Shown piece after piece: positions 38,913 through 47,918 of a stretch of 64,000 nt of DNA (its first letter is position 1; the number at the start of each line of letters is the position of its first letter). The notes below the pieces were generated by a model. It searched no databases. It saw only the letters and a program-made list of their open reading frames with translations, and was not told the origin of the DNA. This DNA is from Desulfallas thermosapovorans DSM 6562. Lineage in GTDB: Bacteria; Bacillota; Desulfotomaculia; Desulfotomaculales; Desulfallaceae. The position numbers were made by a program, and so were the translations under genes. The stretch is from NCBI RefSeq assembly GCF_008124625.1, contig NZ_VNHM01000004.1, positions 1-64,000 on the forward strand, written 5' to 3'.

Positions 38913-40337
38913 TCACTTTGGCGGCAGCAAATTAACAGCGGCTTCCCCCCGGGCCTCCAGTTGACAGGCCACCCGCAGCAGGCGGCGGTAGAGTCCCCTG
39001 GTTTCGGGAAACTCGGGATTGAAGAACAGGCCGGGATGAATCAACAGGCTGATGGCTCCGCCAATGCGGCTGATATGGTATAGCATGTTATGAAAAGCCT
39101 TCGCCGGGTCCCGGGGATATTGGCCCAGCAGCGTGTTTTCAATCATGGTCAAAGGCACTTCCCACAGGGGCAGGGCCTGGCCCGAGGTGTGGTCGTATGG
39201 TTGAAACGGCCCGGCGATGCCGCAACGGTAGCCCACATAATCGGAATAACCAAGGCTTTCATCACATTGTATTCCCATGGATGCCAGGAAGGAAAAGGAC
39301 TTTTCGGGGTCAAAACGCAGGTAATGCGCCCTGCCGGATATAATGGGCCTACCCACATAGCGGCATAATTCAGTCAACTGGCTGTTAAACCGGTCAGCGT
39401 TAAGCAAAGTGTCGTAGTTATAGTGTATACCCACCGGCCACTCAGGCGGGATTTGCCTTATTGCTTCGGGTATGATGGCTGAGCCGCTTCTGGCACCTAA
39501 ACGGCCCCCGGTACCGTTTAGGAAATAAAAAGATGAAGTGTAGCCAAACATCCTCTCCACGTCCACCATCCCGGCCAGGTTTTCTAAATAATAAGCTTTG
39601 GGATACATTGTATTGCGCAGTATCCACCAAAAATTGGCCAGGCGGGGAGGCTTAAATTTCAGTAAAGGTTGGAAAATCCTTAAAAAGCGCACCGCTTGGG
39701 TCCACACATCGTTGCCCCGCAAAATATCATTATCATGGGATAGAACAACCACCGGGGGCTGTACCAAACCCTTTAAATCAAACCCGGGATAGTTTTCTTT
39801 TAAGAGACCCCGGCAGGCGGCCACCAGCACCGCCACCCCTTCGTTAAAGGCCGGTACCTCCAACAAATTGTCCTCCCGCCTGGGGCTCATGGACCCGGTG
39901 AACCGGCCGTGGGCATCCCGCCGGGGGCTTTCCCTTTCCTCCCGCAGGGTTAACAAATCAAACAGGTTGGCAAAGATATGCCAGGCGGGAATAAGGGTGC
40001 CCTGTTCATGCCGGTACCACAGAGGGGTTGCAGTACAGGGCAGGTTGGACCAACCGTCTCCCGGGGGAGGGGGTAGCGGGTTCCAGAGGGTCAGTTCCGT
40101 ACCGTTAAAGGGCACCTTATACGGAGCTTTAGGACGGACTGAATTATTTATATCAATTGTTATGGCAATGACAGGTTCCCTTATCCGGATGGCTTCGGTA
40201 TAGGATAGAAAACGAATATCTGCTGTTTGCAGCATGTCAAGGGCTTCCCGGGTAAAAAAACGTTCCGTGTGCTGCAGTATTTGCCGCCACAAGTAGTTTA
40301 CCTCGCCGGGTTTCATCACCCTGTTGCTTGCCCCCAT
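38913..40337 (-). CDS. Polysaccharide-deacetylase-like protein
   Basis: A 474-aa protein whose core has VVVLSHDNDILRG (the Asp-Asp metal motif of NodB-type deacetylases), GIHYNYDTLL, ISGRAHYLRF and SLLIHPGLFF, the late His motif. The N-terminal 200 residues contain a large region without a family I recognise. No signal peptide or membrane segment is evident, so a cytoplasmic role is suggested, unlike most such enzymes. Its ATG overlaps the stop of the GNAT gene (TAATG). Probably modifies the repeat unit; the reaction is unproven. Confidence 0.7.
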   Translation of the reverse strand: MGASNRVMKPGEVNYLWRQILQHTERFFTREALDMLQTADIRFLSYTEAIRIREPVIAITIDINNSVRPKAPYKVPFNGTELTLWNPLPPPPGDGWSNLPCTATPLWYRHEQGTLIPAWHIFANLFDLLTLREERESPRRDAHGRFTGSMSPRREDNLLEVPAFNEGVAVLVAACRGLLKENYPGFDLKGLVQPPVVVLSHDNDILRGNDVWTQAVRFLRIFQPLLKFKPPRLANFWWILRNTMYPKAYYLENLAGMVDVERMFGYTSSFYFLNGTGGRLGARSGSAIIPEAIRQIPPEWPVGIHYNYDTLLNADRFNSQLTELCRYVGRPIISGRAHYLRFDPEKSFSFLASMGIQCDESLGYSDYVGYRCGIAGPFQPYDHTSGQALPLWEVPLTMIENTLLGQYPRDPAKAFHNMLYHISRIGGAISLLIHPGLFFNPEFPETRGLYRRLLRVACQLEARGEAAVNLLPPK

Positions 40338-41449
40338 TATCCCAACACCCCTTCGGTATAAATTCTGTTAATGTACCAGTTGTCCAGTGATTGTAATGAG
40401 GGACGGGCAGCGGCGCCCTGTAAGTAATGGAGCACCATCCACTCGCCGCGGGGGATATAATAAAACCCCACTTTACGGGCCGCCCGGGCTACCAGGTTAT
40501 CAAAGGGATGGTTGTTTACTTTCCAGGCCCTGACCCCCAGGGCACCTGTTTTGCGCAGTTTCACTACCGCGTCTATTAATAAAGCCGCCACGACGGTTTC
40601 TATATTTTTCGGATGAAGCTGTTTTGAAGCAGCTATTATATCCACAATATGCCCCACCGAATTATCGTCCAGGGCATAAGCCACCCACCCCAGTAGCCGG
40701 TTGTTCAAGTAAGCTGCCCGAAACGTGGCCCGGAGGTGGGGGTTTTCAAATATCCGCCACCTTAAAAATGCCTCGTCCCTTAATACAGTTGTGCCCCCCC
40801 ACTGCCTCACAAAGGCCCGGCATAAATCCGCGCATTCCCTGGGAGGCGCGGATAACGTTTGTATTCGAATATCTCGGGCCAGTGACCTGTTAATTCTCCA
40901 TCCGGAACAGCATAAAACGGCGGATGAAAAAACACCGGCCAGGCTGCAGAGCATTTTTATGCCCCTGGTTTTGATTGGCGATGAGAGATTGTTTTTAAGC
41001 AGCGCGTTAACGGCATCCCCGTGCAAGGGAAAAAACAATTGGCCGATGCTGGTGTGGACTTCAAAACCCGCCCTTTTATTGGCTTTTATGGCGGGGGTAA
41101 ATCCCCAGACCACTAAAACCCCCTGGCTCTCCATATAAGAAAAAATCTTGTCGAACAGGGCGGGGTAGATTCCAGTGCCCCGGATAACCGGATCTAAAAG
41201 TGCCTCCTCGGATTTACCGGTTAAAAATTCCCCTTCCTCATCAATCATGCGGGTGGGAATCTGAGCCAGCGTGCCTAAAACCCTCCGGTCTTTTTCCGCT
41301 ATCACGAAGGGTATATCAGGCAGCCCGGAATGTAAAAACTCCCAATTCCACTGGGCCAGGGTCCGGTTTTTTCCATAAAAATTATTGTGGAATTCATTAC
41401 AGGCTTCGCCATCTTCAGGCTGGATAAATCGGATATTTATACCTTCCAT
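40337..41449 (-). CDS. GNAT-fold acyltransferase
   Basis: A 370-aa protein with two GNAT-like halves. The first has IRFIQPEDGEACNEFHNNFYG, DPVIRGTGIYPALFDKI (the coenzyme A-binding RGxG) and GFTPAIKANKRAGFEV. The second half contains LLGWVAYALD and a second acyl-CoA-like fold. Common in capsule/exopolysaccharide loci beside deacetylase-like genes. Two ATGs (41464, 41449) are possible, neither with a strong ribosome binding site; the second gives the better N-terminus. Translationally coupled to the downstream deacetylase-like gene. Confidence 0.72.
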   Translation of the reverse strand: MEGINIRFIQPEDGEACNEFHNNFYGKNRTLAQWNWEFLHSGLPDIPFVIAEKDRRVLGTLAQIPTRMIDEEGEFLTGKSEEALLDPVIRGTGIYPALFDKIFSYMESQGVLVVWGFTPAIKANKRAGFEVHTSIGQLFFPLHGDAVNALLKNNLSSPIKTRGIKMLCSLAGVFSSAVLCCSGWRINRSLARDIRIQTLSAPPRECADLCRAFVRQWGGTTVLRDEAFLRWRIFENPHLRATFRAAYLNNRLLGWVAYALDDNSVGHIVDIIAASKQLHPKNIETVVAALLIDAVVKLRKTGALGVRAWKVNNHPFDNLVARAARKVGFYYIPRGEWMVLHYLQGAAARPSLQSLDNWYINRIYTEGVLG

Positions 41450-41515
41450 GGACAAAAACCCCATTTTTTTCTAAGTTTATTGTTAGAATACGTAAAATTT
41501 AAATATTTGTTACTA

Positions 41516-41554
41516 ATTAAGCCCCGGATTCTTTTTAAAAATCCGGGGCTTAAT
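41516..41554. terminator. Large palindromic hairpin between divergent genes
   Basis: ATTAAGCCCCGGATT and AATCCGGGGCTTAAT are perfect 15-bp inverted arms with a 9-nt loop. It lies upstream of both divergent genes, so it may insulate them or act as a regulatory site rather than end a transcript. Confidence 0.6.
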
Positions 41555-41653
41555 CAGTAACTCACGGGTTCGGGGCTGCGTATTATGGCTACATATGTAA
41601 GAAAAAAAACCAATAAAGTTAAGAGGTGAAAGCATGAAAAAAAAGTCTTTATT

Positions 41654-42760
41654 ATGAGCTGTTTGCACTCCTGTCACGATGTCCGGGTTTCGGTCAAACA
41701 GGCGGCATCACTGGCCAAAAAATACGATGTAGAGTTACATGCCATAGGAGATTTTAAATTTGCCCGCAAAAACGGTGTTAAATTATTCGGCTTGCCCAAA
41801 AGCAAAAGGCTTTACACAAGGCCGCTCAATTGGTGCCGTCTTTTGGTGCGGGCTTTAAGGGCCAGGGCCGGTTTATATCATTTTCACGATCCTGAACTGA
41901 TTCCCGTGGGGCTGGTGCTGAGACTGCTGGGTCGTAAGGTTATTTATGACGTGCATGAGGATTATCCCGATGCCATATTGCATAAAACATGGATACCCGG
42001 TTGGGCCAGAAAGCTAGTTTCCAGGGTATTTAATTTTGTGGAAAAGAAAAGCGCGTCGTTTTTCAATGCTGTTGTGCTGGCAGAATCGGGTTACCAGGAG
42101 AGTTTTAAAAACGTTAAGACAACTAAAGTGGAGATCCTTAATTATCCCCTTTACAAAGCCAACACCATGGAGCGCCCGGTGGAGGTTCACGGGCGGGTCA
42201 ATCTGATTTATGCCGGTAATATCAGTGCCATCAGGGGGGCCGTGGAAATGGTGGAGGCACTGCATATTTTACGCAGTGCAGCGGTAAATGCGCACCTTTA
42301 CCTGGTGGGGCCGGTAAATCAACCCGGTTTACAGGTAAAACTGAACGAGCTTGCCCGCACCTACGGGTTACAGGACCATATAACCATGACGGGCCTGGTT
42401 TCCCATGACCAGGTTTACCAGTATTACCGGTATGCCCATATCGGTTTAGGCCTGCTCTATCCCGTGGATAACTTCTTAAAATCCCTGGCCACGAAAATAT
42501 TTGAATATATGGCTGTTGGCCTGCCCATGGTGGTGTCGGATTTTCCCGGTTGGAAGAAGCTCCTTGGGGAAGTAAAGGCGGGGGTAACGGCCAACCCGCT
42601 GGATCCTAAAGAGATTGCGGTGCAAATCAAATACTTGGTAGATAACCCTCAAATACGTGCAGATATGGCCATGGCCGGACGCAAAGCCTTTGAGGAGAGA
42701 TTCAACTGGTTGACTGAAGAAAAAAAATTGCTTGGTTTATATGAAAAATTACTTGGTTAA
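41654..42760 (+). CDS. Glycosyltransferase (GT-B) with disrupted 5' end
   Basis: A 368-aa in-frame part of a family-4-like transferase: HFHDPELIPVGLVLRLLG and YDVHEDYPDAI in the acceptor half, RVNLIYAGNISAIRGAVEMV, VGPVNQPG and LATKIFEYMAVGLPMVVSDF in the donor half. The natural start appears to be ATG 41634, which has AAGAGGTGAAAGC upstream and is followed by eight A residues. In that frame a stop comes after 7 codons, whereas one more A would give MKKKVFIMSCLHS and fuse with this frame. ATG 41654 itself has no ribosome binding site. So expression may need slippage, or the copy is phase-off. Confidence 0.8.
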   Translation: MSCLHSCHDVRVSVKQAASLAKKYDVELHAIGDFKFARKNGVKLFGLPKSKRLYTRPLNWCRLLVRALRARAGLYHFHDPELIPVGLVLRLLGRKVIYDVHEDYPDAILHKTWIPGWARKLVSRVFNFVEKKSASFFNAVVLAESGYQESFKNVKTTKVEILNYPLYKANTMERPVEVHGRVNLIYAGNISAIRGAVEMVEALHILRSAAVNAHLYLVGPVNQPGLQVKLNELARTYGLQDHITMTGLVSHDQVYQYYRYAHIGLGLLYPVDNFLKSLATKIFEYMAVGLPMVVSDFPGWKKLLGEVKAGVTANPLDPKEIAVQIKYLVDNPQIRADMAMAGRKAFEERFNWLTEEKKLLGLYEKLLG

Positions 42761-42781
42761 AGAAAAAAAGGTGAGGATGGT

Positions 42782-45355
42782 ATGCAAGGGGATTATTATA
42801 AGTACTGGCCACTGGGTCTTTTATTGGCCATAGCATTCCTGTTGGGGGTATATGGTCTATTTACAGGTAACTGGCTGCCCTTTTTGGTGCTTTGGGGGTT
42901 GCCCCTCATTGCATTGATTGTTTGGCGCCCGCTGGTAGGCTTTTGCGTAATGGTTTTTTTTATCCCCCTGGAAGATTTAACTGTGATTTTCCCGTCCTTT
43001 ACTGTAATAAAGTTAATCGGGATAGTTACCTTTTGGGGCTGGTTAATGCATTTAATCCTGGCCAGGAAGTTTTTTAAACTAAATAACTTTATATTTATTT
43101 TGGTGTTATATCTTTTTTGGAGCTTCTTATCCACCGCCTGGGCTATCGAACCAGAGCAGAGTATGCGGCGAATGATATCTCTGGTGCAATTACTGGCCAT
43201 GGTGGTGCTGGGTTATAACCTGGTGGAAAAAAAGAAAGACGTTCATTACATTCTGGGAAGCTTCCTATTTGGTGCCTTTATAGCGGCGCTTCTGGGCATA
43301 TATAACGGCTACCTGCATGATTTCACCACCAGGGCGGTGATATGTAATTTGCAGGACCCCAACCTGTATGCCAGGCTGTTGGGCTTGGGGGTGATATTCG
43401 GTGGTTATCTTGCTTTTACCACCAAAGACAAATTAATGCGGCTAGCCTGCCTTTCCGCCTGTGCCGTTATGCTTTTGGCAATATTACTGTCGGGTTCCCG
43501 GGGAGCCTGGCTGGCTATGTTTTTAACCTTACTGGCAGGTAATATCCTTGGCGCCAGGTTTTTAATCAAAGCTTTAAATAAAAGAACGGTACTGGTTGGT
43601 TTAATAGCGGTCGTAATCATAGCCTGCTGTCTGGGTGCATATGCTGTTAAGGAAATGCCGGTGATATCCCAGCGCGCCCAGAGCTTCAACGAAATTTCCG
43701 ATGAGCGGGCAGCGGGTCGTTTTGATATCTGGCTGGTGGGGGCGGAAATTTGTAAAAATAATGTTTTACACGGGGTCGGTTTGGATAATTTCCCCTATGC
43801 TTACACCCGGTACCTCCCGGCCACGGAAGGGGTTTCCGGGGTTGGTTTGAACAAAGGTCCCCACAATATTTACCTGGCCGCCTTTGCGGAACTGGGGTTA
43901 CCGGGTCTCATACTGCTGCTGGCCCTGTTTGTTTCCATGTGGCGACTGGGCGGGCAAACGGAAAAGCCGGCGGATATGATTGCCTGCAGGATGCTTACCC
44001 TTTTTATGGCTCTGGCCGGCCTAACTTGTATGGACCATCATGCTAAATTCTTCTACCTGGGCATGCTGGTTCCCTCTATCATGGCCCAGTTCGGCATATT
44101 ACGGGGTTTTCGACCTTCCGGCAGCCCGGATAACGTGATATTTTTATCCCCGATATTCCCCAATAAATTCAACATAAATAGCGGCATTTTTGCCTTCAGG
44201 ATGATCCAAAACCTGCAGGCTGCCGGGGTTAATGTAAAGGTGATTGCCCCGGTGCCCTACAGCCCGGTGGTGCTGTGGTATAAGGAAAAATGGCGCAATA
44301 TGGGACGGGTACCCTGGAGGGAAAATATTGACGGGGTGGAAATATATCATCCTCGCTTCCTCTGCCTGCCCGGGGGCAAATATGACGAATGGAATATGCG
44401 CTTCATGTACTGGTCCCTTTTGCCGCTGGTAAGTACCTTTAATGCGGTGGCCCGGTATAAAATAATCCATTCCTACGGTCTTGTGCCCACCGGTTATGTG
44501 GGTCTACTGATGGCGGAAAAGCTGGGTGTATACTCGGTATGTACCGCCATAGGTTCCGATGTTAATATGGTGGGGCAAAAACCCGCCGGTGTATCCCAGA
44601 AGGCCAGGTATACACTGCAAAATACCGATGCAGTGGTGGCGGTGGGGCAAGAATTAGCTCGCCAGGCTGAAAAACTAAGTGGAGAAACCAGGGAAGTCAA
44701 GGTGATATACGAAGGTGTGGATGATAATATGTTTGACACCTCGGGTATCAGCCAGGTTCAGGCCAAGATAAAATTGGGGCTTCAGGTGAATGACCGGATT
44801 ATACTTTATGTTGGACGGCTTATCCAGCAAAAGGGTATTTATGAACTAATTGATGCCTTTACCTGGGTGGCCAGGAAATACCCGGCCGCGCGCCTGGTTC
44901 TGGTGGGCAGTGGCCAGGATAAGGAGTCATTAAACTCGCTGGTTGAAGCCAGGGGGTTGCAATCCAAAGTGACCTTTGCGGGACAGGTGCCCCATGCTGA
45001 ACTGGTCTGGTGGTATGCAGCCTGTGAAATCAGCGTTCTGCTGAGCTACCATGAAGGTGTGCCCAATGTTCTCAAGGAGGCCATGAGCTGCGGCAGGCCC
45101 GTGGTGGCCACCAAAGCGGTGGGGATTACGGAGCTGGTTATGGACGGTAAAAACGGTATTTTGGTTGAACCCCGCAACAGTGCTGCTGCGGCGGAGGCTC
45201 TGATTAAACTGCTGGATGATCGTGACACCGCCGCACGTATGGGCAGCCAAGGACGCAATTTAATAAAAAGCGGTTGGGTTGGCTGGAGGCAAACTGCTTA
45301 TGAATACAGGCAGTTATATGATCAACTGGTGGAAGGGAATCATCGCAAGCAATGA
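42782..45355 (+). CDS. O-antigen polymerase/ligase fused to a GT4 glycosyltransferase
   Basis: An 857-aa two-domain protein. Residues 1-~440 are a polytopic membrane region with about 11-12 helices and a long loop holding ERAAGRFDIWLVGAEICKNN, VGLDNF and GPHNIYLAAFAELGLPGL, the Wzy/WaaL-type pattern. Residues ~446-850 are a cytosolic GT-B with IFLSPIFPNKFN, AIGSDVNMVG, ILYVGRLIQQKGIYEL, RLVLVGSGQDKESL and SYHEGVPNVLKEAMSCGRPVV. A polymerase coupled to a transferase in one chain is unusual. GGTGAGG precedes the ATG, 21 bp after the previous gene. Confidence 0.85.
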   Translation: MQGDYYKYWPLGLLLAIAFLLGVYGLFTGNWLPFLVLWGLPLIALIVWRPLVGFCVMVFFIPLEDLTVIFPSFTVIKLIGIVTFWGWLMHLILARKFFKLNNFIFILVLYLFWSFLSTAWAIEPEQSMRRMISLVQLLAMVVLGYNLVEKKKDVHYILGSFLFGAFIAALLGIYNGYLHDFTTRAVICNLQDPNLYARLLGLGVIFGGYLAFTTKDKLMRLACLSACAVMLLAILLSGSRGAWLAMFLTLLAGNILGARFLIKALNKRTVLVGLIAVVIIACCLGAYAVKEMPVISQRAQSFNEISDERAAGRFDIWLVGAEICKNNVLHGVGLDNFPYAYTRYLPATEGVSGVGLNKGPHNIYLAAFAELGLPGLILLLALFVSMWRLGGQTEKPADMIACRMLTLFMALAGLTCMDHHAKFFYLGMLVPSIMAQFGILRGFRPSGSPDNVIFLSPIFPNKFNINSGIFAFRMIQNLQAAGVNVKVIAPVPYSPVVLWYKEKWRNMGRVPWRENIDGVEIYHPRFLCLPGGKYDEWNMRFMYWSLLPLVSTFNAVARYKIIHSYGLVPTGYVGLLMAEKLGVYSVCTAIGSDVNMVGQKPAGVSQKARYTLQNTDAVVAVGQELARQAEKLSGETREVKVIYEGVDDNMFDTSGISQVQAKIKLGLQVNDRIILYVGRLIQQKGIYELIDAFTWVARKYPAARLVLVGSGQDKESLNSLVEARGLQSKVTFAGQVPHAELVWWYAACEISVLLSYHEGVPNVLKEAMSCGRPVVATKAVGITELVMDGKNGILVEPRNSAAAAEALIKLLDDRDTAARMGSQGRNLIKSGWVGWRQTAYEYRQLYDQLVEGNHRKQ

Positions 45356-45375
45356 ATAAACAAATATTTCTAAAT

Positions 45376-45414
45376 AAAGAAACCCGGCCTGGGTCAAGGT
45401 TCGGGTTTTCTTTT
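45376..45414 (+). terminator. Intrinsic terminator after the fusion gene
   Basis: AAAGAAACCCG and CGGGTTTTCTTT pair around a G/C/T loop, with T-rich tail. The remainder of 45415-45561 is a leader for the next gene without a recognised riboswitch. Confidence 0.8.
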
Positions 45415-45561
45415 ATACAATACAACACAGGACACGTTACTATATGCCGTGATAAAAAAGATAATAGGAATAAATTGGGGTGCTAAATTTTAAAGGGTTT
45501 TGTAGGTAATTGTAGAAATTAGTCATCCGAGATGACATAAATAAGGAGGGCACCCTAGGAA

Positions 45562-47865
45562 ATGAGTTGTTTGAGAAAAATTTGTATCGCGTTGGTGGTT
45601 GCACTGTTGTTTCTGATACCGGTGCAAGCTGTGAATGCTGCAACCAATGCAGATACCTTGAAAAATTTGTTTGATAAGGTGGATAACCAGTCAAAATGGA
45701 AAGCCAGCAGCAATAAACCGGACGGTTATCAAATATGTTACACCGATTCTTACGTTATGCGCGCTTATCTGTTAATGTACCAGTCCACCGGTGACAAGAA
45801 ATACCTTAATAGTTTTACCAGTTTTGCCGACAGCGTACTGGCGCGCCGGGATAACGTGGTGGGTAAGACCGATTTTCGTGGTTTAAGACTGCCGGGCTGG
45901 AGTAGTAACCATTTTGACCCAAAACAAAATATGCATTACGTCATGGCTACCGGGATGATTGCCACTCCCCTGGCTCAATTCGCCACGGTGGTGAAAAGTG
46001 ATCCCGCTTTGGCCAGCTACAATGCCAAAGCTAATATTTATTTGCAGGCGGCCAGGGATGCAGTGGCCATTCATGAAAAACCCGGCGACTCAAGATATAT
46101 TTACAGCGATAATAACTGGATTGAAGATGGTAATGCCATGTATTTGAAAAGGCCTCTTAACATGAGCTTAGCATATGGCAGTGCTTTGCTGGCCATTTAC
46201 GAAGCTACGGGGGACAAGTCATATCTGGATAGAGGAACAAAAATAGCCAATTATTTTAAACAGCAGCTTACCGTAAACCCGGCTACCAACGGCTATTATT
46301 GGAAGTATTTCCCCGGTCACCCCTCATACGGTAACGTTATAGAGGATTTAAGCCATTCCACGCTGGGCACTGAATTTGCTTACCTTAGCTATAAATGCGG
46401 TCTTTTTAATAATAACGACATGCAAAGATTCGCCAATACCGCCACCAAAACCCTGGCCAGAAGCAACGGCTCAGTTGCCGAAAGGTTAAACGGCAGCGGT
46501 ACCAGTACCCAACCCGGCAAATTCTTGCACTGGTTGTGGTTTGAGCCCTGGGCACCGTCTTTACTGGATACTAGCTATAATATAGTCAAAAACAGAACTT
46601 CAACTTACCCCATGGAACTCATCGGAATAGCCATGCTGAACTACTTTAATGCCCATGGAGAGACCCCTGACCCAGTTGACCCTGCTCCGGGCCCGGGACC
46701 GGGGGAACCGGAACCGGAAGAACCGGAACCGCCCCAGGACACCCAGCGTCCCGTGGTTAAAGTAAATGCCCCGGCAACCGGCAGCCAGCTAAAGGGCACC
46801 GCAGTATTCCAGGTATCGGCCAGCGATAACACCGGAGTAGACAAGCTGGTCCTGGGTTACGGTCCCAGCGCCAAGGGTCCGTGGACCGAGTTTAAAGGCA
46901 CAGCGGAATTAAAGAGCGGCAGCGCAACGGAAGGCAATTGGGAACTGAGTTGGGATGTATCGGGCCTTGCAGACGGCACCTACTATGTATTGGCCCGTGC
47001 CACAGACGCAGCGGGCAACATGGTCTTTTCACCGGCGGCAGCATATGAAGTAAAGAACGCCGTACCGGAACCGGAACCGGAAGAACCGGAACCGCCCCAG
47101 GACACCCAGCGTCCCGTGGTTAAAGTAAATGCCCCGGCAACCGGCAGCCAGCTAAAGGGCACCGCAGTATTCCAGGTATCGGCCAGCGATAACACCGGAG
47201 TAGACAAGCTGGTCCTGGGTTACGGTCCCAGCGCCAAGGGTCCGTGGACCGAGTTTAAAGGCACAGCGGAATTAAAGAGCGGCAGCGCAACGGAAGGCAA
47301 TTGGGAACTGAGTTGGGATGTATCGGGCCTTGCAGACGGCACCTACTATGTATTGGCCCGTGCCACAGACGCAGCGGGCAACATGGGCTTTTCACCGGCG
47401 GCTAAATATGAAGTAAAGAACAAGGTTGAAAACCCGGCACCGGCGGGCAATTTAATCCAAAACGGTGACTTCAGCGCGGGTTTACAGGGTTGGTCAAACA
47501 AGAACAATTCAGCTAAAATCAGCCGTGACTCTGCCGGCAACCCGGCTTTAACCAATACATCCAACTATGATTTCTTCCAGGAAATCAGTCTTAAGCCCGG
47601 CAATTATAAGCTGAATGCCCGGACCCACGCGGGTAATTCCAAAAAAGCAGCCATGATTGTGGTGGTATATTATTACCGTGACGGCAGTCACAGCACGGAA
47701 TACGCCTTCAAGCACCAGCATGCCGGCAGGACCTGGGAGTCCATGCGGGAAATGGCCATTAAGGTACCCAGCACGGTAGTTAAGGCCAGGGTATTCCTGA
47801 CCGTTGAACCCGGTGACAATGGTTACCACCACTTTGATGATGTTACATTGACGGCAGTTAAATAA
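45562..47865 (+). CDS. Secreted multidomain polysaccharide-active protein
   Basis: A 767-aa exported protein. Residues 1-26 form a signal peptide (CIALVVALLFLIPVQAVNA, cleavage after VNA). Residues ~28-372 are repeated helix pairs (TGDKKYLNSFTSFADSVLA, TGDKSYLDRGTKIANYFK) that look like an (alpha/alpha) toroid of glycoside hydrolases, lyases or C5-epimerases. Pro/Glu linkers (PEPEEPEPPQ) join two near-identical Ig-like domains (~395-500, 516-622), and a C-terminal carbohydrate-binding-like domain (~634-767, LIQNGDFSAGLQGW to HHFDDVTL) follows. Probably acts on the cell's own extracellular polymer. The enzymatic class is not identified. AGGAGGG upstream. Confidence 0.75.
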   Translation: MSCLRKICIALVVALLFLIPVQAVNAATNADTLKNLFDKVDNQSKWKASSNKPDGYQICYTDSYVMRAYLLMYQSTGDKKYLNSFTSFADSVLARRDNVVGKTDFRGLRLPGWSSNHFDPKQNMHYVMATGMIATPLAQFATVVKSDPALASYNAKANIYLQAARDAVAIHEKPGDSRYIYSDNNWIEDGNAMYLKRPLNMSLAYGSALLAIYEATGDKSYLDRGTKIANYFKQQLTVNPATNGYYWKYFPGHPSYGNVIEDLSHSTLGTEFAYLSYKCGLFNNNDMQRFANTATKTLARSNGSVAERLNGSGTSTQPGKFLHWLWFEPWAPSLLDTSYNIVKNRTSTYPMELIGIAMLNYFNAHGETPDPVDPAPGPGPGEPEPEEPEPPQDTQRPVVKVNAPATGSQLKGTAVFQVSASDNTGVDKLVLGYGPSAKGPWTEFKGTAELKSGSATEGNWELSWDVSGLADGTYYVLARATDAAGNMVFSPAAAYEVKNAVPEPEPEEPEPPQDTQRPVVKVNAPATGSQLKGTAVFQVSASDNTGVDKLVLGYGPSAKGPWTEFKGTAELKSGSATEGNWELSWDVSGLADGTYYVLARATDAAGNMGFSPAAKYEVKNKVENPAPAGNLIQNGDFSAGLQGWSNKNNSAKISRDSAGNPALTNTSNYDFFQEISLKPGNYKLNARTHAGNSKKAAMIVVVYYYRDGSHSTEYAFKHQHAGRTWESMREMAIKVPSTVVKARVFLTVEPGDNGYHHFDDVTLTAVK
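46708..47423 (+). repeat. Tandem 363-bp duplication inside the secreted protein gene
   Basis: Two copies at an exact 363-nt offset (121 codons), almost identical at the nucleotide level; a GTC/GGC difference near 47023/47386 and the last few codons before the linker differ. Each encodes the Pro/Glu linker and one Ig-like domain. Confidence 0.93.
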
Positions 47866-47872
47866 AAGTTAA

Positions 47873-47918
47873 CACCAAAAGGGGGGGGACGTTGGACGTC
47901 TCCCCTTTTGGTGTTAAT
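47873..47918. terminator. Bidirectional terminator between convergent genes
   Basis: AACACCAAAAGGGG and CCCCTTTTGGTGTT are perfectly complementary; the hairpin overlaps the stop of the leftward LysM gene. Confidence 0.9.

Noticed and set aside
42782-45355. A missed stop or frameshift at the polymerase/GT junction
   Set aside because: The frame is continuous and both halves retain proper motifs, so I treat it as a real fusion, pending resequencing.
45415-45561. Riboswitch (c-di-GMP type) upstream of the secreted enzyme
   Set aside because: The GEMM core motifs are not recognisable; only A/T-rich sequence with a short hairpin is present.
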